64,000 bases of DNA from JBCAWW01 sp039024315 (lineage in GTDB: Bacteria > Bacteroidota > Bacteroidia > J057), in NCBI GenBank assembly GCA_039024315.1, contig JBCCQN010000011.1, positions 18,823 to 82,822 of the forward strand. Direction: 5' to 3'. The position numbers and the translations under genes were made by a program. Shown here one piece after another: positions 15,487 to 23,669 of this stretch. Position 1 is the first letter of the stretch. Each line of letters opens with the position of its first letter. Under the pieces are notes generated by a model. It saw only the letters and a list, made by a program, of their open reading frames with translations. It did not search any database and was not told the origin of the DNA.

Positions 15487-16578
15487 ATGTTAAATACATC
15501 TTTACGGTCTATTGCGACCATCATATTCTTTTGTCTCTTTTGTTCTATTTCGGCCCAGCCCCCAGCCCCCAGCGGTAAAATGTGGGAAGCGGTACCTGAG
15601 TTGAGCGACGAATTTGATTTTTGGGATACCTCAAAGTGGTTTAAATCCCTTTGGAACTATGGGGTTCCCGTACAGATGCGAGCGGAAAATTCGGGCGTGG
15701 CAAATGGAAAACTCTGGATCAAAGCGACCCTTGATACTAGTTCAACTCGCTGGTTTCAGACTTCTAGGATTTGGTCTCGAACTCAGATATCCTATCCCAT
15801 GTACACTGAGTGCAGTATGAAGACTGCGCATATTTCTGGCTATAATACCTTCTGGATGAACAATGGGGATATCAATAATCGCGATGAGATTGATATCTGC
15901 GAAAATAACTCTAAGCCATCTATTACTTCTTACACCAGTTGGCCCTACTTGATGCAGTCCCAATATTTTCTTACGGTCAATGGCAATGATGAACGGGCCA
16001 AAGGAAATTTTGACAATCGTAATCTTGCTGATTCCAACCCATTACAGGGAGTACCTTGGAATGAAGCTTATCACACATTGGGTGTCTGGTGGAAGGACAA
16101 GAACAACGTACAATTTTATCTAGATGGTGAGCCGGCAGGTAGCGTTTCCACTACTCGGGATTTTACGCGGAGCCTCAATATCATCTGGGATTTGTGGACC
16201 ATAGACGCCCAATGGAGTGGGGGCATCGCAGCGCAGGCAGATCTGATGGACGATAGTATCAACACTATGCGCGTCGATTGGATCCATACCTATCGCTTGG
16301 TTAGTGATGGCTCGGTCGATATCGAACCCGAAAAAGAAGCAGTCAAAGTCAAGGTTTTTCCCAATCCTGTTAAGGATCATCTGCAGTTGGAGTTTTTGGA
16401 GTATCCCTTGGGTAATGCAAAGATTGAAGTCTTTGACCAACTGGGCAAACTCGTCCGTGCCCAAGCCTTGACCCGTAGCAATCAACAGTTATCTTTTGTG
16501 GATTTGCCGCCGGCTTTGTATATGCTCAAAATCACGAACGGTGAAGCCGTGAATTACCAAAAGGTTCTGAAGCGATAG
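15487..16578 (+). CDS. Secreted GH16 glycoside hydrolase (agarase/porphyranase-like) with T9SS type A sorting domain
   Basis: 363 residues. Signal peptide about 1-23 (ends ISAQ). The GH16 catalytic signature DEIDICE is at 133-139, with nucleophile Glu134, Asp136 and acid/base Glu139. SGYNTFWMNNGD before it and the jelly-roll pattern WWKDKNNVQFYLDGEPAGS after it fit agarase- or porphyranase-like GH16 enzymes. A spacer (VDIEPEKEAVKV) leads to the sorting domain VFPNPVKDHLQLEF...YMLKITNG...KVLKR at about 290-363, for export by T9SS. The substrate is probably a marine galactan, but carrageenan or laminarin cannot be excluded. Confidence 0.87.
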   Translation: MLNTSLRSIATIIFFCLFCSISAQPPAPSGKMWEAVPELSDEFDFWDTSKWFKSLWNYGVPVQMRAENSGVANGKLWIKATLDTSSTRWFQTSRIWSRTQISYPMYTECSMKTAHISGYNTFWMNNGDINNRDEIDICENNSKPSITSYTSWPYLMQSQYFLTVNGNDERAKGNFDNRNLADSNPLQGVPWNEAYHTLGVWWKDKNNVQFYLDGEPAGSVSTTRDFTRSLNIIWDLWTIDAQWSGGIAAQADLMDDSINTMRVDWIHTYRLVSDGSVDIEPEKEAVKVKVFPNPVKDHLQLEFLEYPLGNAKIEVFDQLGKLVRAQALTRSNQQLSFVDLPPALYMLKITNGEAVNYQKVLKR

Positions 16579-16604
16579 CGTTGTTTTAGGGAAGATATTT
16601 TTAG

Positions 16605-16623
16605 CGGCTTCGCCGAACGCTTG
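16605..16623 (+). repeat. Hairpin-AACGCTT element, CGGC stem
   Basis: CGGC-TTC-GCCG then AACGCTTG. It is a single copy between the convergent GH16 and VOC genes. The stem differs from the usual CCGC/GCGG but is still self-complementary. Confidence 0.8.
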
Positions 16624-16639
16624 CCTCAAACAGGAGGAC

Positions 16640-17167
16640 TTACCAAGCAGAGAGCCCTATGATCTCTCCATTTGGACCTTCAAAAAAGGTGTATTTATCA
16701 CGGACGTAGTTTTCGTTTTCCAACTTATATCCTGCTGCTTTCAACTTATCTCCAATCGGTCCAATATCATTTACGATCAGCATAAAGTGATTGTGATTGG
16801 TATTGCCGACTGGGCCAATCGTGTGCATGAGTTCTGGGGCGGTGAGTGAAAGGCGAATCTCAAGTTCATCTGCCCGCAGTATCATGACCAACATTCCTTC
16901 TATACTAGGACCTTTGAGCACCTCAGCATCCGTCAGTTCAAAACCAAGAATTTCACGGTACAGTTCTAGGCTTTTTTCAAGTTGAAGGACGTGGATACTG
17001 ATATATCTAAGGCCAGTTACTTTGGCTTGGTTTACATCTGGTACCGCTAGAGAATCAAGGTTTTGAGCAGTGCAAATGCCCAAGCTTGCCCAGCTCATCA
17101 AGGCAAAAAGACAGTATTGGCCAATGCGAGGAGCGTATGTGGATTTGTTGATTTTTTCTTTACCCAT
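16640..17167 (-). CDS. Exported VOC-superfamily (glyoxalase-like) protein
   Basis: 175 residues. A basic N-terminus and hydrophobic stretch (about 17-34, ending in GICTAQ) suggest export. The rest is a single VOC module: YISIHVLQLEKSLELYREIL (about 55-74), GPSIEGMLVMILRADELEI, HNHFMLIVNDI, then FEGPNGEIIGL at the end. His58, His124 and Glu166 are in the places where metal ligands usually lie. VOC proteins include lyases, dioxygenases and resistance proteins, so the reaction is unknown. No neighbour suggests a substrate. Confidence 0.8.
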   Translation of the reverse strand: MGKEKINKSTYAPRIGQYCLFALMSWASLGICTAQNLDSLAVPDVNQAKVTGLRYISIHVLQLEKSLELYREILGFELTDAEVLKGPSIEGMLVMILRADELEIRLSLTAPELMHTIGPVGNTNHNHFMLIVNDIGPIGDKLKAAGYKLENENYVRDKYTFFEGPNGEIIGLSAW

Positions 17168-17352
17168 GCCAAATTACATATTTGAGGTTTTCATAAAGTA
17201 CCTTTAAATACTCAGCAAGGGCAATCTTTAGCCGGCGAGGTCGCTATTGTTAAGTTTATGTCCAGTTCTACCTATTGATGCAAGCATTCATAGACATCTG
17301 TTGGATCAACTCGCCTTACTTAAAAAGAAAAACTCCCAATCTAGAGGAGCTA

Positions 17353-17382
17353 AAAAACAAGGCCCGCTCTTGCGAACGGGCC
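17353..17382 (-). terminator. Terminator for the coiled-coil lipoprotein gene
   Basis: On the minus strand GGCCCG and CGGGCC arms (17361-17382) are followed by a run of T (A at 17352-17357 on plus), 66 bp after the stop codon of the gene at 17448. Confidence 0.7.
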
Positions 17383-17447
17383 CCCACATTAAGGCAAATA
17401 CGATACTTCCTAACTTATTAAATCTTAAGGGCGATGGCCCGTTTTTT

Positions 17448-18377
17448 CTAGTTAAGTACTACTACTAAGTAGCGACTAGCAGCCCAAAATTTGTCCGGGT
17501 TTGTGATTTCTAGGCTTTCAACCTGACCTTTTTCAGTTTCGTTGACTGCGTAAGAATCAGCTGGGTGAGCCGTTACTACTTTCACTTTTTTGGTTTCTAC
17601 TGGGATGCGATCAAATTCAGTAATATCAACGGCGGTGAAAGCATTGGCGTCGAAGTCTTGGGCTAATTTCGCGGTACGACCGAGGCCGATAACACCCCCT
17701 TCTTTAGAGAGTACGTTCATCTCTTTGAGCTCTTTTTCGGTACCTACTACGTAGAACGCGCGGTTGAGACGAGCTGTCTGGGTATTGATGGTTTCGGTCT
17801 GTTCGGTAAGAACTTCTTCTTTTTCTTCGAGCGTCTTGGCTTGGTTGTTTGAAAGCGCAACGAGTTGCTCATTTACCCCGCTAAGGGTATCAACACGGCG
17901 GTTCAAAGTTTCCTTTTCGAAGTTCAAGGCTACGAGCTCTTCTTTCATCGTAGTGATTTCGGTATCACGTGCCTCTAAGTCAGACTTAAGACGCTTTACC
18001 ATGCGACGGAACTCACGTACCTTACCGTCGTTTTTCTCTACTTTTTCGGTTAGCTCGGCGATGAGGCTGCGGTTTTGATCGAGCAGATCATTGATAGACT
18101 GGATGTCAGTCAAGATGCGCTCCTTTTGATCTGGGGCAAGTTCCTGATCGCTAGTTTCCATGGCGATCAAATTCTCCTTTTCTTTGATAAGACTTAGGTT
18201 GTCTTCAAATGTATTGAAGCTCATCATGAAGTCATTTAGCAGAGAGTCTTGAAGGGTGGTTTGTTCGTTAAGGGCTGTGTTACGTTTTTCTAACTCTGCG
18301 ATCTTGTCTCCATTACAGGCTACTAATGACATGGCGGCGATAGTAGCGGCGAAGATTGATATTCTTAAGCTTTTCAT
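17448..18377 (-). CDS. Coiled-coil lipoprotein, paralogue 1
   Basis: 309 residues. Signal peptide with a lipobox ending at Cys21 (MSLVACNGDK). Residues about 25-205 are almost continuous heptad-like coiled coil, rich in Glu, Leu and Lys. The last 100 residues form a compact domain beginning FYVVGTEKELKEMNVLSKEG and containing FDRIPVETKKVKVVTAHPADSY. The gene at 25289 encodes a protein of the same length, signal, coiled coil and C-terminal domain, so they are duplicates. The function is unknown; a periplasmic scaffold or envelope spacer is a guess. An unusual tandem repeat lies in the leader. Confidence 0.8.
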   Translation of the reverse strand: MKSLRISIFAATIAAMSLVACNGDKIAELEKRNTALNEQTTLQDSLLNDFMMSFNTFEDNLSLIKEKENLIAMETSDQELAPDQKERILTDIQSINDLLDQNRSLIAELTEKVEKNDGKVREFRRMVKRLKSDLEARDTEITTMKEELVALNFEKETLNRRVDTLSGVNEQLVALSNNQAKTLEEKEEVLTEQTETINTQTARLNRAFYVVGTEKELKEMNVLSKEGGVIGLGRTAKLAQDFDANAFTAVDITEFDRIPVETKKVKVVTAHPADSYAVNETEKGQVESLEITNPDKFWAASRYLVVVLN

Positions 18378-18401
18378 AATTGATTGGTGTCTAAATTAAA
18401 G

Positions 18402-18453
18402 TGTTTGTTTGTTGTAAAGCGCTTATTTGTTGTAAGCGTTTGTTTGTTGTCAG
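18402..18453. repeat. Three tandem ~17-bp repeats upstream of the coiled-coil lipoprotein gene
   Basis: Three imperfect units, TGTTTGTTTGTTGTAAAGC, GCTTATTTGTTGTAAGC and GTTTGTTTGTTGTCAG, run end to end from 25 bp upstream of the start. On the coding strand they read as repeats of ACAACAAA with GCTT. They could be regulator sites or an unstructured CA-rich leader; the small protein gene at 27185 has a similar CAACAACAAC leader. Confidence 0.55.
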
Positions 18454-18574
18454 TGATAAGGCAAAGCTTGTTCCGCCTGCCAATAAAAATTTAAAACACT
18501 GATAATCAATTGATTAATTTTTGTGCCAAAACAAAATTCTTCTTGCATTGATAAGGGGCTTCTCATTTTGATGA

Positions 18575-18795
18575 AGATTAAGCGTTCTGCGCAGCAGTGA
18601 TTGAGGTAAATATGGACCGCTGCGCGGAACGCTTGTGTCGGACATCTCCCCTGCTCCTTTCATTCGCTGTCCCCTCTTGGAAGAGGGGACCCTGAGATTT
18701 TCCTGTCAGTCCTCCCGATAGCTATCGGGATGAAGGGGACGTTTGACGGAAAGGGGATGTCCCAATCTTTTACCGCTGCGCGGAACGCTTGTATT
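18575..18795. repeat. Cluster of three hairpin-AACGCTT elements around a long inverted repeat
   Basis: AAGCGTTCTGCGCAGCAG (18580-18597) is one orientation. CCGC-TGC-GCGG AACGCTTGT is at about 18617-18636 and again at 18773-18792, in direct orientation. Between the two direct copies, GGACATCTCCCC and GGGGATGTCC form distant arms, and CCCGATAGCTATCGGG is a perfect palindrome (about 18714-18729). No reading frame of note. It lies in the divergent gap between the lipoprotein and hydrolase genes. Confidence 0.75.
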
Positions 18796-18920
18796 TGATC
18801 CCCAAGCGGCAACGTTGAAATCATTTAGTAATTCATTGAAATCCTTTAATTCCTGCTCATCCCATGATTTTTCTTTGTGTCCAGAGTAAAAATGAATTCA
18901 TCAATTCAAAAACAACGGAC

Positions 18921-19877
18921 ATGCTTGTAACAAAAGAAATGTATGATGAGGAGCTTCAAGCTCAATATGGTCAGTATCGATTCCTCGTATCAGTCAATTC
19001 AAAAAAATGGAGCCTTGGTCTGATGACCCGCCTAGTGCGACTCTCCAAAGGACAGAAGGTAGAGTCTGTAGTAAACGAAAACTATCAAGTGCCTAGCACG
19101 ACCACAGCAGGGCATACAATTCGCACGAGAGTTTTTCGTCCGGAGGGAAATTCGAAGCCTTTGCCAGCAATGTTGTACTTACATGGAGGAGGGTATATGA
19201 TGGGGCTGCCTGAAATGGCAAATGACTTTTATGCAGATGTGCTAAAGAGAAAGGATATTGTGATTGTGGCCCCAGATTATCGTCTATCACAGAAGGATCC
19301 ATTTCCAGCAGGCTTTAATGATTGTTATGATACCCTCTTATGGATGCGAGACAATGCAGCCGAACTCAATATCGATCCCAACAACTTTATTATTGCTGGA
19401 CATAGCGCAGGCGGAGGCATGACTGCGGCAGTTACGTTGAAAGCGCGAGACACAAAAGATGTGAGGATTGCATTTCAAATGCCAGTATATCCAATGTTGG
19501 ATCATCGGATGATCACAAAATCTTCAAAAATGGAGGGTTCAACCATGTGGGATGCTAAGATTAATGCTTTCGCTTGGAATCTCTACCTTAGAGACCTACA
19601 AGGAGAAATACCGACCTATGCTTCTCCTGCTTTGAATAAGGATTACCGTGAATTTCCTCCCACCATTAGCTTTGTCGGAGATCTAGAACCATTTTATGAT
19701 GAGGATATCGCTTACATTGAAGCTTTGCAGGAGGCTGGGATCCCAGTTAAGTTTAAAATTTTCAAAGGGGGGTATCATGGTTTTGAAGTGGGTTCACCAA
19801 AGACTAAAATTGGGCAGGAAGCCAATAAGTTCCAGCTAGATGCTTTTGAAGAGTTTTACGACAAATACGTTCGTTAA
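18921..19877 (+). CDS. Alpha/beta hydrolase, HSL-type carboxylesterase
   Basis: 318 residues from the ATG at 18921 (MLVTKEMYDEEL); an ATG at 18864 would add 19 residues of unlikely sequence. Hormone-sensitive-lipase family marks are the oxyanion HGGGY motif (LYLHGGGYMMG), the nucleophile elbow GHSAGGG, a likely catalytic acid in FVGDLEPFYDED, and His in GGYHGFEVG. It hydrolyses short acyl esters; the natural substrate is unknown. The AraC regulator gene begins 38 bp downstream on the same strand and may control it. Confidence 0.88.
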   Translation: MLVTKEMYDEELQAQYGQYRFLVSVNSKKWSLGLMTRLVRLSKGQKVESVVNENYQVPSTTTAGHTIRTRVFRPEGNSKPLPAMLYLHGGGYMMGLPEMANDFYADVLKRKDIVIVAPDYRLSQKDPFPAGFNDCYDTLLWMRDNAAELNIDPNNFIIAGHSAGGGMTAAVTLKARDTKDVRIAFQMPVYPMLDHRMITKSSKMEGSTMWDAKINAFAWNLYLRDLQGEIPTYASPALNKDYREFPPTISFVGDLEPFYDEDIAYIEALQEAGIPVKFKIFKGGYHGFEVGSPKTKIGQEANKFQLDAFEEFYDKYVR

Positions 19878-19915
19878 GGAGCAGTTTTTTCTTTGCTTTA
19901 GATGATGCCATACTT

Positions 19916-20833
19916 ATGCGAGAAAACATAGAAATACAGCGAGTCTCCCAAATGCATAAATTGGGAGGCCTGCCAGCACCAAAGCACCAGCTAGTCAGTG
20001 TCATCTATAATCGAGACCTAGAATCTGTGGCTAGCATGCAGGGAGTTAAGGTGATCAATCATTTGTATACGATTATTTTTAAGTCCTCTGATGCCTGTAG
20101 TTCCTTCTCTTACGGCAGAAACTCCTATGATCACGAGGAAGGCACTTTGGTTTTTACCGCTCCCAGCCAGGTGATGAAGTTTACGGATGATACAAATGAC
20201 GAACAAATAGATCCAGATGGTTGGTCATTGGTATTTCACCCAGATATTTTTAGAAAATCTGGTTTGTCAGATAAGATGAGTAAGTATTCCTTTTTTCATT
20301 ATGATTCGAATGAGGCTTTGCATGTATCGAATGAGGAAAGAGTCGCCATTGAGGATTTGTTGAATAAGATCGTGCAAGAATATAGTCACACGCTAGATCG
20401 ACATAGTCAAAACCTTATTGTATCCAATATTGAATTGTTTTTGGATTACTGTTTACGCTTTTACGATCGTCAATTCTATTCGCGGACTTATCTCAATAGT
20501 GACATTATGTCCAAGTTTGAGAAGTTTCTGATCAACTACTATGAGTCTGACCTAGCTTCCCAAAAGGGAACGCTCAGTGTGGAGTATTGCGCCAAGCAGC
20601 TAAACTTTTCTCCCAATTATCTAAGCGATTTGCTCAAGAAGGAAACGGGAAAGACTGCTTTAGAGCATATTCACTTTTTCTTGATTGAACGAGCAAAAAA
20701 TAGTTTACTCAATTCTACAGATTCAATTGGGGAGATTGCTTACTCATTGGGATTTGAGTTTCCTCAACGCTTTAGTAATCTGTTTAAAGCAAAGACAGGG
20801 ATGAGCCCAAAGGAATACAGGACTTTAAACTAA
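19916..20833 (+). CDS. AraC-family transcriptional regulator
   Basis: 305 residues. The C-terminal 100 residues form the double helix-turn-helix of AraC proteins: LSVEYCAKQLNFSPNYLSDL then KETGKTALEHI for the first, and SIGEIAYSLGFEFPQRFSNL then FKAKTGMSPKEYR for the second. The N-terminal part (about 1-180) is a cupin-like effector domain with no recognisable ligand signature. It lies directly after the esterase gene and probably regulates it or a linked function. A hairpin terminator follows. Confidence 0.93.
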   Translation: MRENIEIQRVSQMHKLGGLPAPKHQLVSVIYNRDLESVASMQGVKVINHLYTIIFKSSDACSSFSYGRNSYDHEEGTLVFTAPSQVMKFTDDTNDEQIDPDGWSLVFHPDIFRKSGLSDKMSKYSFFHYDSNEALHVSNEERVAIEDLLNKIVQEYSHTLDRHSQNLIVSNIELFLDYCLRFYDRQFYSRTYLNSDIMSKFEKFLINYYESDLASQKGTLSVEYCAKQLNFSPNYLSDLLKKETGKTALEHIHFFLIERAKNSLLNSTDSIGEIAYSLGFEFPQRFSNLFKAKTGMSPKEYRTLN

Positions 20834-20856
20834 TAGGTTGAGTCTCATAAATAGAA

Positions 20857-20891
20857 AAAGGAATAGCAGCTATGTGCCGCTATTCCTTTTT
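20857..20891 (+). terminator. Terminator after the AraC-family gene
   Basis: Arms AAAAGGAATAGC (20857-20868) and GCTATTCCTTTT (20879-20890) with a following T, 24 bp after the stop codon. Confidence 0.85.
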
Positions 20892-20972
20892 GCAATTTTA
20901 TAGATAAGGGATTGATTTATCGGGTCTGTTGAGAATTAGAAAGAGACGCTTCTCATGCTTCTAGTCTATTTT

Positions 20973-21170
20973 TCAGCTTTTTAGTTGCTCCACTTGGGCC
21001 TTCAAGGCAGCGTTTTCTTGCTCAAGCTTCTCGATTCTTCGCTGCTGCTCCTGTGTCGGACTCACATTGAGCATGGAGAGAGCCTCATAATCGACAGTAT
21101 GAAAGTCGTCCACTTCGCGGCTGTAGGCAAAAACAGTTTGCGAGAGATAAGCGTTCCGCGTAGCGAGAGC
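20973..21170 (-). pseudogene. 3' remnant of a tail-fibre/S74-like domain protein
   Basis: The minus strand reads 65 codons without a start, beginning just after an in-frame TGA (21171-21173) and ending at TGA 20973-20975. The peptide contains VFAYSREVDDFHTVDYEALS, then MLNVSPTQEQQRRIEKLEQE and a short coiled coil ending VEQLKS. This is the C-terminal end seen in Bacteroidota tail-fibre (peptidase S74-like) domain proteins, where a D-F-H-T-x-x-Y-E-A-L motif precedes a coiled coil. The upstream part is replaced by a hairpin-AACGCTT element (21149-21165) and unrelated DNA, so this is a broken gene. Confidence 0.6.
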
Positions 21171-21308
21171 TCAAACCCAAGCCCTCATAACATATGCGAT
21201 AGGGCGATTTTTTGGCCCTTGCTCTTAACGCATTTACACTGATCTTAAGAAATGTAAAGCTTTGTTAAGGAGTGATGAAATGAAAAAAGAGCCTCCTACC
21301 TTTAGTAC

Positions 21309-22763
21309 ATGACCAATCAAGTAAAGGGCGTAATCGCGCTCATCATTTGCTCCCTCATGGGAATGTTTTACCTGCAGTCGTATTACGCTTGGCAGGTTTA
21401 TCAACAGCACAGCCTTGCCCTGCAAGGAGAAATCGACGAGGTCTTACTGGCCGCGGTAAGTAAGGCTCAAGAAGAGAAGAATTTACGCATAAAGGAACGC
21501 GTCGATGAAAGTCTTCGCAATCCCGAACTGGTTTCCTACGCTTTCCTAAGGACAGCAGAAGGTCCCAAAATCGCTACTATTGATCCGATTACGGGGGAGA
21601 CCTATTCGAGTTTGACCTATCCAGGGGAGGCCGAACCGGAGCCTAGTCTCAAGGAAATGCAAGAATACCTTATCAAACGCAACGATGCCTTTATGGCGAA
21701 GGGTACCTATATGTACTGGAGTCCCTTGATCGCCGAAAGACTGGAAGACTATATGAAAAACACGAGGCTTTCGGCCGCTTTTCTAAACCAGCAGTTTGAA
21801 AAGGAGCTTAAGAGTCGGAACATTGAGGGAGGCTTTCGGGTGCTTTTTACTTCTGAGGAATTTGAAGATGAAGATTTTGCCCAAGGAGAGTTACGTTCGC
21901 TGGCTTGGAATGTACATACCGAGGAGTATGATCACTTGGCTTTAGTTATTTCCAATCCCGCTTTTGAAATCCTCAAGCGTATGGGACTGATCTTGGGCTC
22001 GACGGTCTTGGTCTTGATGTTGATCGTATTGAGTTTTGGAGCCCTTGGCATCATATTGCATCGTCAAAAGAAGTTATCTGCCCTCAAAGATGACTTTATT
22101 GACAATGTTACGCACGAACTTTTGACGCCTTTAGCCACCCTGAAGTTGGCCTTAGAAACCCTAAACAGAGATCCCGATTTCTCTCAGTCCCCTTATCTCG
22201 AAATCTCCAACCAGCAAACCCATCGCATGGCAGAGGTGGTAGATCACATCCTGCAGGTATCATTTGTGGAGGAAGGCAAAGCAGGGCTGCGCATGGAATC
22301 CGTCGAACTCGTAGGTTTGATTCAAGAGGTAGCCAATTATCATCGCACCATGGCTCAAAAACCCATTGCCTTGAGTTTGGAATTACCCTCTGAAATATTG
22401 GTTTGGAGTGATCATCATCATCTCAATAATGTCCTGCATAATATTTCGGGCAATGCTGTGAAATATGGCCCGGCCAAAGGCGCAGAAATAGGTATCAATT
22501 TAAAAACAGAAGGTGATATCCTCCTGCTGCAGATTTGGGATAATGGCAGAGGAATTCCAGCCGAGGAACAGGAGGCGATCTTTGATAAGTTTCATCGAGT
22601 CCAGAGGGGAGGAATCCATGATGTCAAAGGCTTGGGCATCGGTCTTTATTATAGTCGGAGTATCCTGCGGCAGCTTGGCGGCGATATTCGTCTGGCCCAA
22701 AGTTCAGCGGCGGGTAGTTGCTTTGAAATCACTCTTCCACTTATCCACACTGCCGTGATATGA
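21309..22763 (+). CDS. Sensor histidine kinase
   Basis: 484 residues. Transmembrane helices at about 7-27 and 223-250 bound a periplasmic sensor domain of no recognised type. The cytoplasmic kinase has the H box NVTHELLTPLATLKLAL (phosphorylated His about 271), the N box LNNVLHNISGNAVKYG, the G1 box WDNGRGIP, and the G2 box GLGIGLYYSRSI. It overlaps the response-regulator gene by 4 bp (ATGA), so the two are translationally coupled. The signal is unknown. Confidence 0.94.
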   Translation: MTNQVKGVIALIICSLMGMFYLQSYYAWQVYQQHSLALQGEIDEVLLAAVSKAQEEKNLRIKERVDESLRNPELVSYAFLRTAEGPKIATIDPITGETYSSLTYPGEAEPEPSLKEMQEYLIKRNDAFMAKGTYMYWSPLIAERLEDYMKNTRLSAAFLNQQFEKELKSRNIEGGFRVLFTSEEFEDEDFAQGELRSLAWNVHTEEYDHLALVISNPAFEILKRMGLILGSTVLVLMLIVLSFGALGIILHRQKKLSALKDDFIDNVTHELLTPLATLKLALETLNRDPDFSQSPYLEISNQQTHRMAEVVDHILQVSFVEEGKAGLRMESVELVGLIQEVANYHRTMAQKPIALSLELPSEILVWSDHHHLNNVLHNISGNAVKYGPAKGAEIGINLKTEGDILLLQIWDNGRGIPAEEQEAIFDKFHRVQRGGIHDVKGLGIGLYYSRSILRQLGGDIRLAQSSAAGSCFEITLPLIHTAVI

Positions 22764-23455
22764 ATGCCAAAATCTTATTGGTAGAAGACGAATTGGCTTT
22801 AGCTCGCCTCATTCAGGACAACCTGATAGAGGAGGGCTTTTTGGTTGAGCATAGTCCCAATGGCGAGGCTGCCCTAAAGCGATTTTTTGATTGGGAGCCT
22901 GATCTGGTGATCCTTGATGTCATGATGCCTCGGAAAAATGGTTTTAAGGTCGCTACCACCATTCGCGATACGGATCGCAAGACGCCGATTATATTTCTCA
23001 CCGCAAAAATCAAGGCCACAGACGTGGTAAAAGGCTTCCAAGCTGGTGGCAATGATTATATCCGCAAGCCTTTTGCCATGGCAGAACTATTGGTCCGGAT
23101 TCAGGCCCTCTTGCAACAAGATCGTTTGCTTGATCAGCCAGCGCTTACCGAAGAAACCCGTTTTGAATTAGGCCGCTTTACCTTTGATAGCAAACGCATG
23201 CGGCTAGTAGATAAGGCCGGTAAGCTCCAAAAGCTCACCACTCGGGAGGCAGAATTACTCCAACTGCTCTGCCAAAATCGTAATCACTTAGTGACCAAAT
23301 CTAGTATTCTGCTGAAGGTCTGGGGAGATGATTCTTTTTTCAATTCTCGGAGTTTGGACGTATTCATCTCTCGCCTCAGAAAGTACCTCAAGGCCGAGCC
23401 CAGTGTGAATCTCGTCAACCTGAGAGGGGTAGGCTACAAATTGGTGACGGATTGA
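22760..23455 (+). CDS. OmpR/PhoB-type response regulator
   Basis: 231 residues. The receiver domain has the acidic pocket (LLVEDE), phospho-acceptor Asp in LVILDVMMPRKNG (about 53), the Thr of FLTAK and Lys of YIRKPF (about 104). The C-terminal winged helix (about 130-231) ends with SLDVFISRLRKYLKAEPSVN and LRGVGYKL, the DNA-binding signature of the OmpR subfamily. It is the cognate partner of the overlapping sensor kinase. Targets cannot be read from the window. Confidence 0.96.
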   Translation: MNAKILLVEDELALARLIQDNLIEEGFLVEHSPNGEAALKRFFDWEPDLVILDVMMPRKNGFKVATTIRDTDRKTPIIFLTAKIKATDVVKGFQAGGNDYIRKPFAMAELLVRIQALLQQDRLLDQPALTEETRFELGRFTFDSKRMRLVDKAGKLQKLTTREAELLQLLCQNRNHLVTKSSILLKVWGDDSFFNSRSLDVFISRLRKYLKAEPSVNLVNLRGVGYKLVTD

Positions 23456-23483
23456 GATTTGGGCTGTTTGTTAGGGGGTTACT

Positions 23484-23658
23484 CCCGAAAGCTTTCGGGA
23501 GCGCGGAACGCTTATCCTTGGCACTCGACATGGCATTGCCTTGTCGCTCAACAATCATTTATTTGCAATAATATAGGGACGCATCCGCGAAAGCTTTCGC
23601 GGATGCGTCCCTACGGACCGTATCGATCGATACCTTTTATAAGCGTTCCGCGCAACGG
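23484..23658. repeat. Composite inverted-repeat element B
   Basis: Begins with the palindrome CCCGAAAGCTTTCGGG, then GCGCGGAACGCTTATCC. The inside holds a hairpin near GGCATTGCC, the word CAACAATCAT, the hairpin CATCCGCGAAAG / CTTTCGCGGATG, and the palindrome GTATCGATCGATAC (23620-23633). It closes with AAGCGTTCCGCGCAACGG (23641-23658). Read on the opposite strand, element C at 25003-25168 has all these parts in the same order. It lies between convergent genes. Confidence 0.85.
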
Positions 23659-23669
23659 CAGAAGTAAAC

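Noticed and set aside
18402..18453. Possible short CRISPR-like array
   Set aside because: Units are contiguous, about 17 bp and imperfect, with no unique spacers and no cas genes.
20985..21242. 85-residue plus-strand frame
   Set aside because: It is the antisense of the S74-like remnant, whose minus-strand peptide is recognisable.
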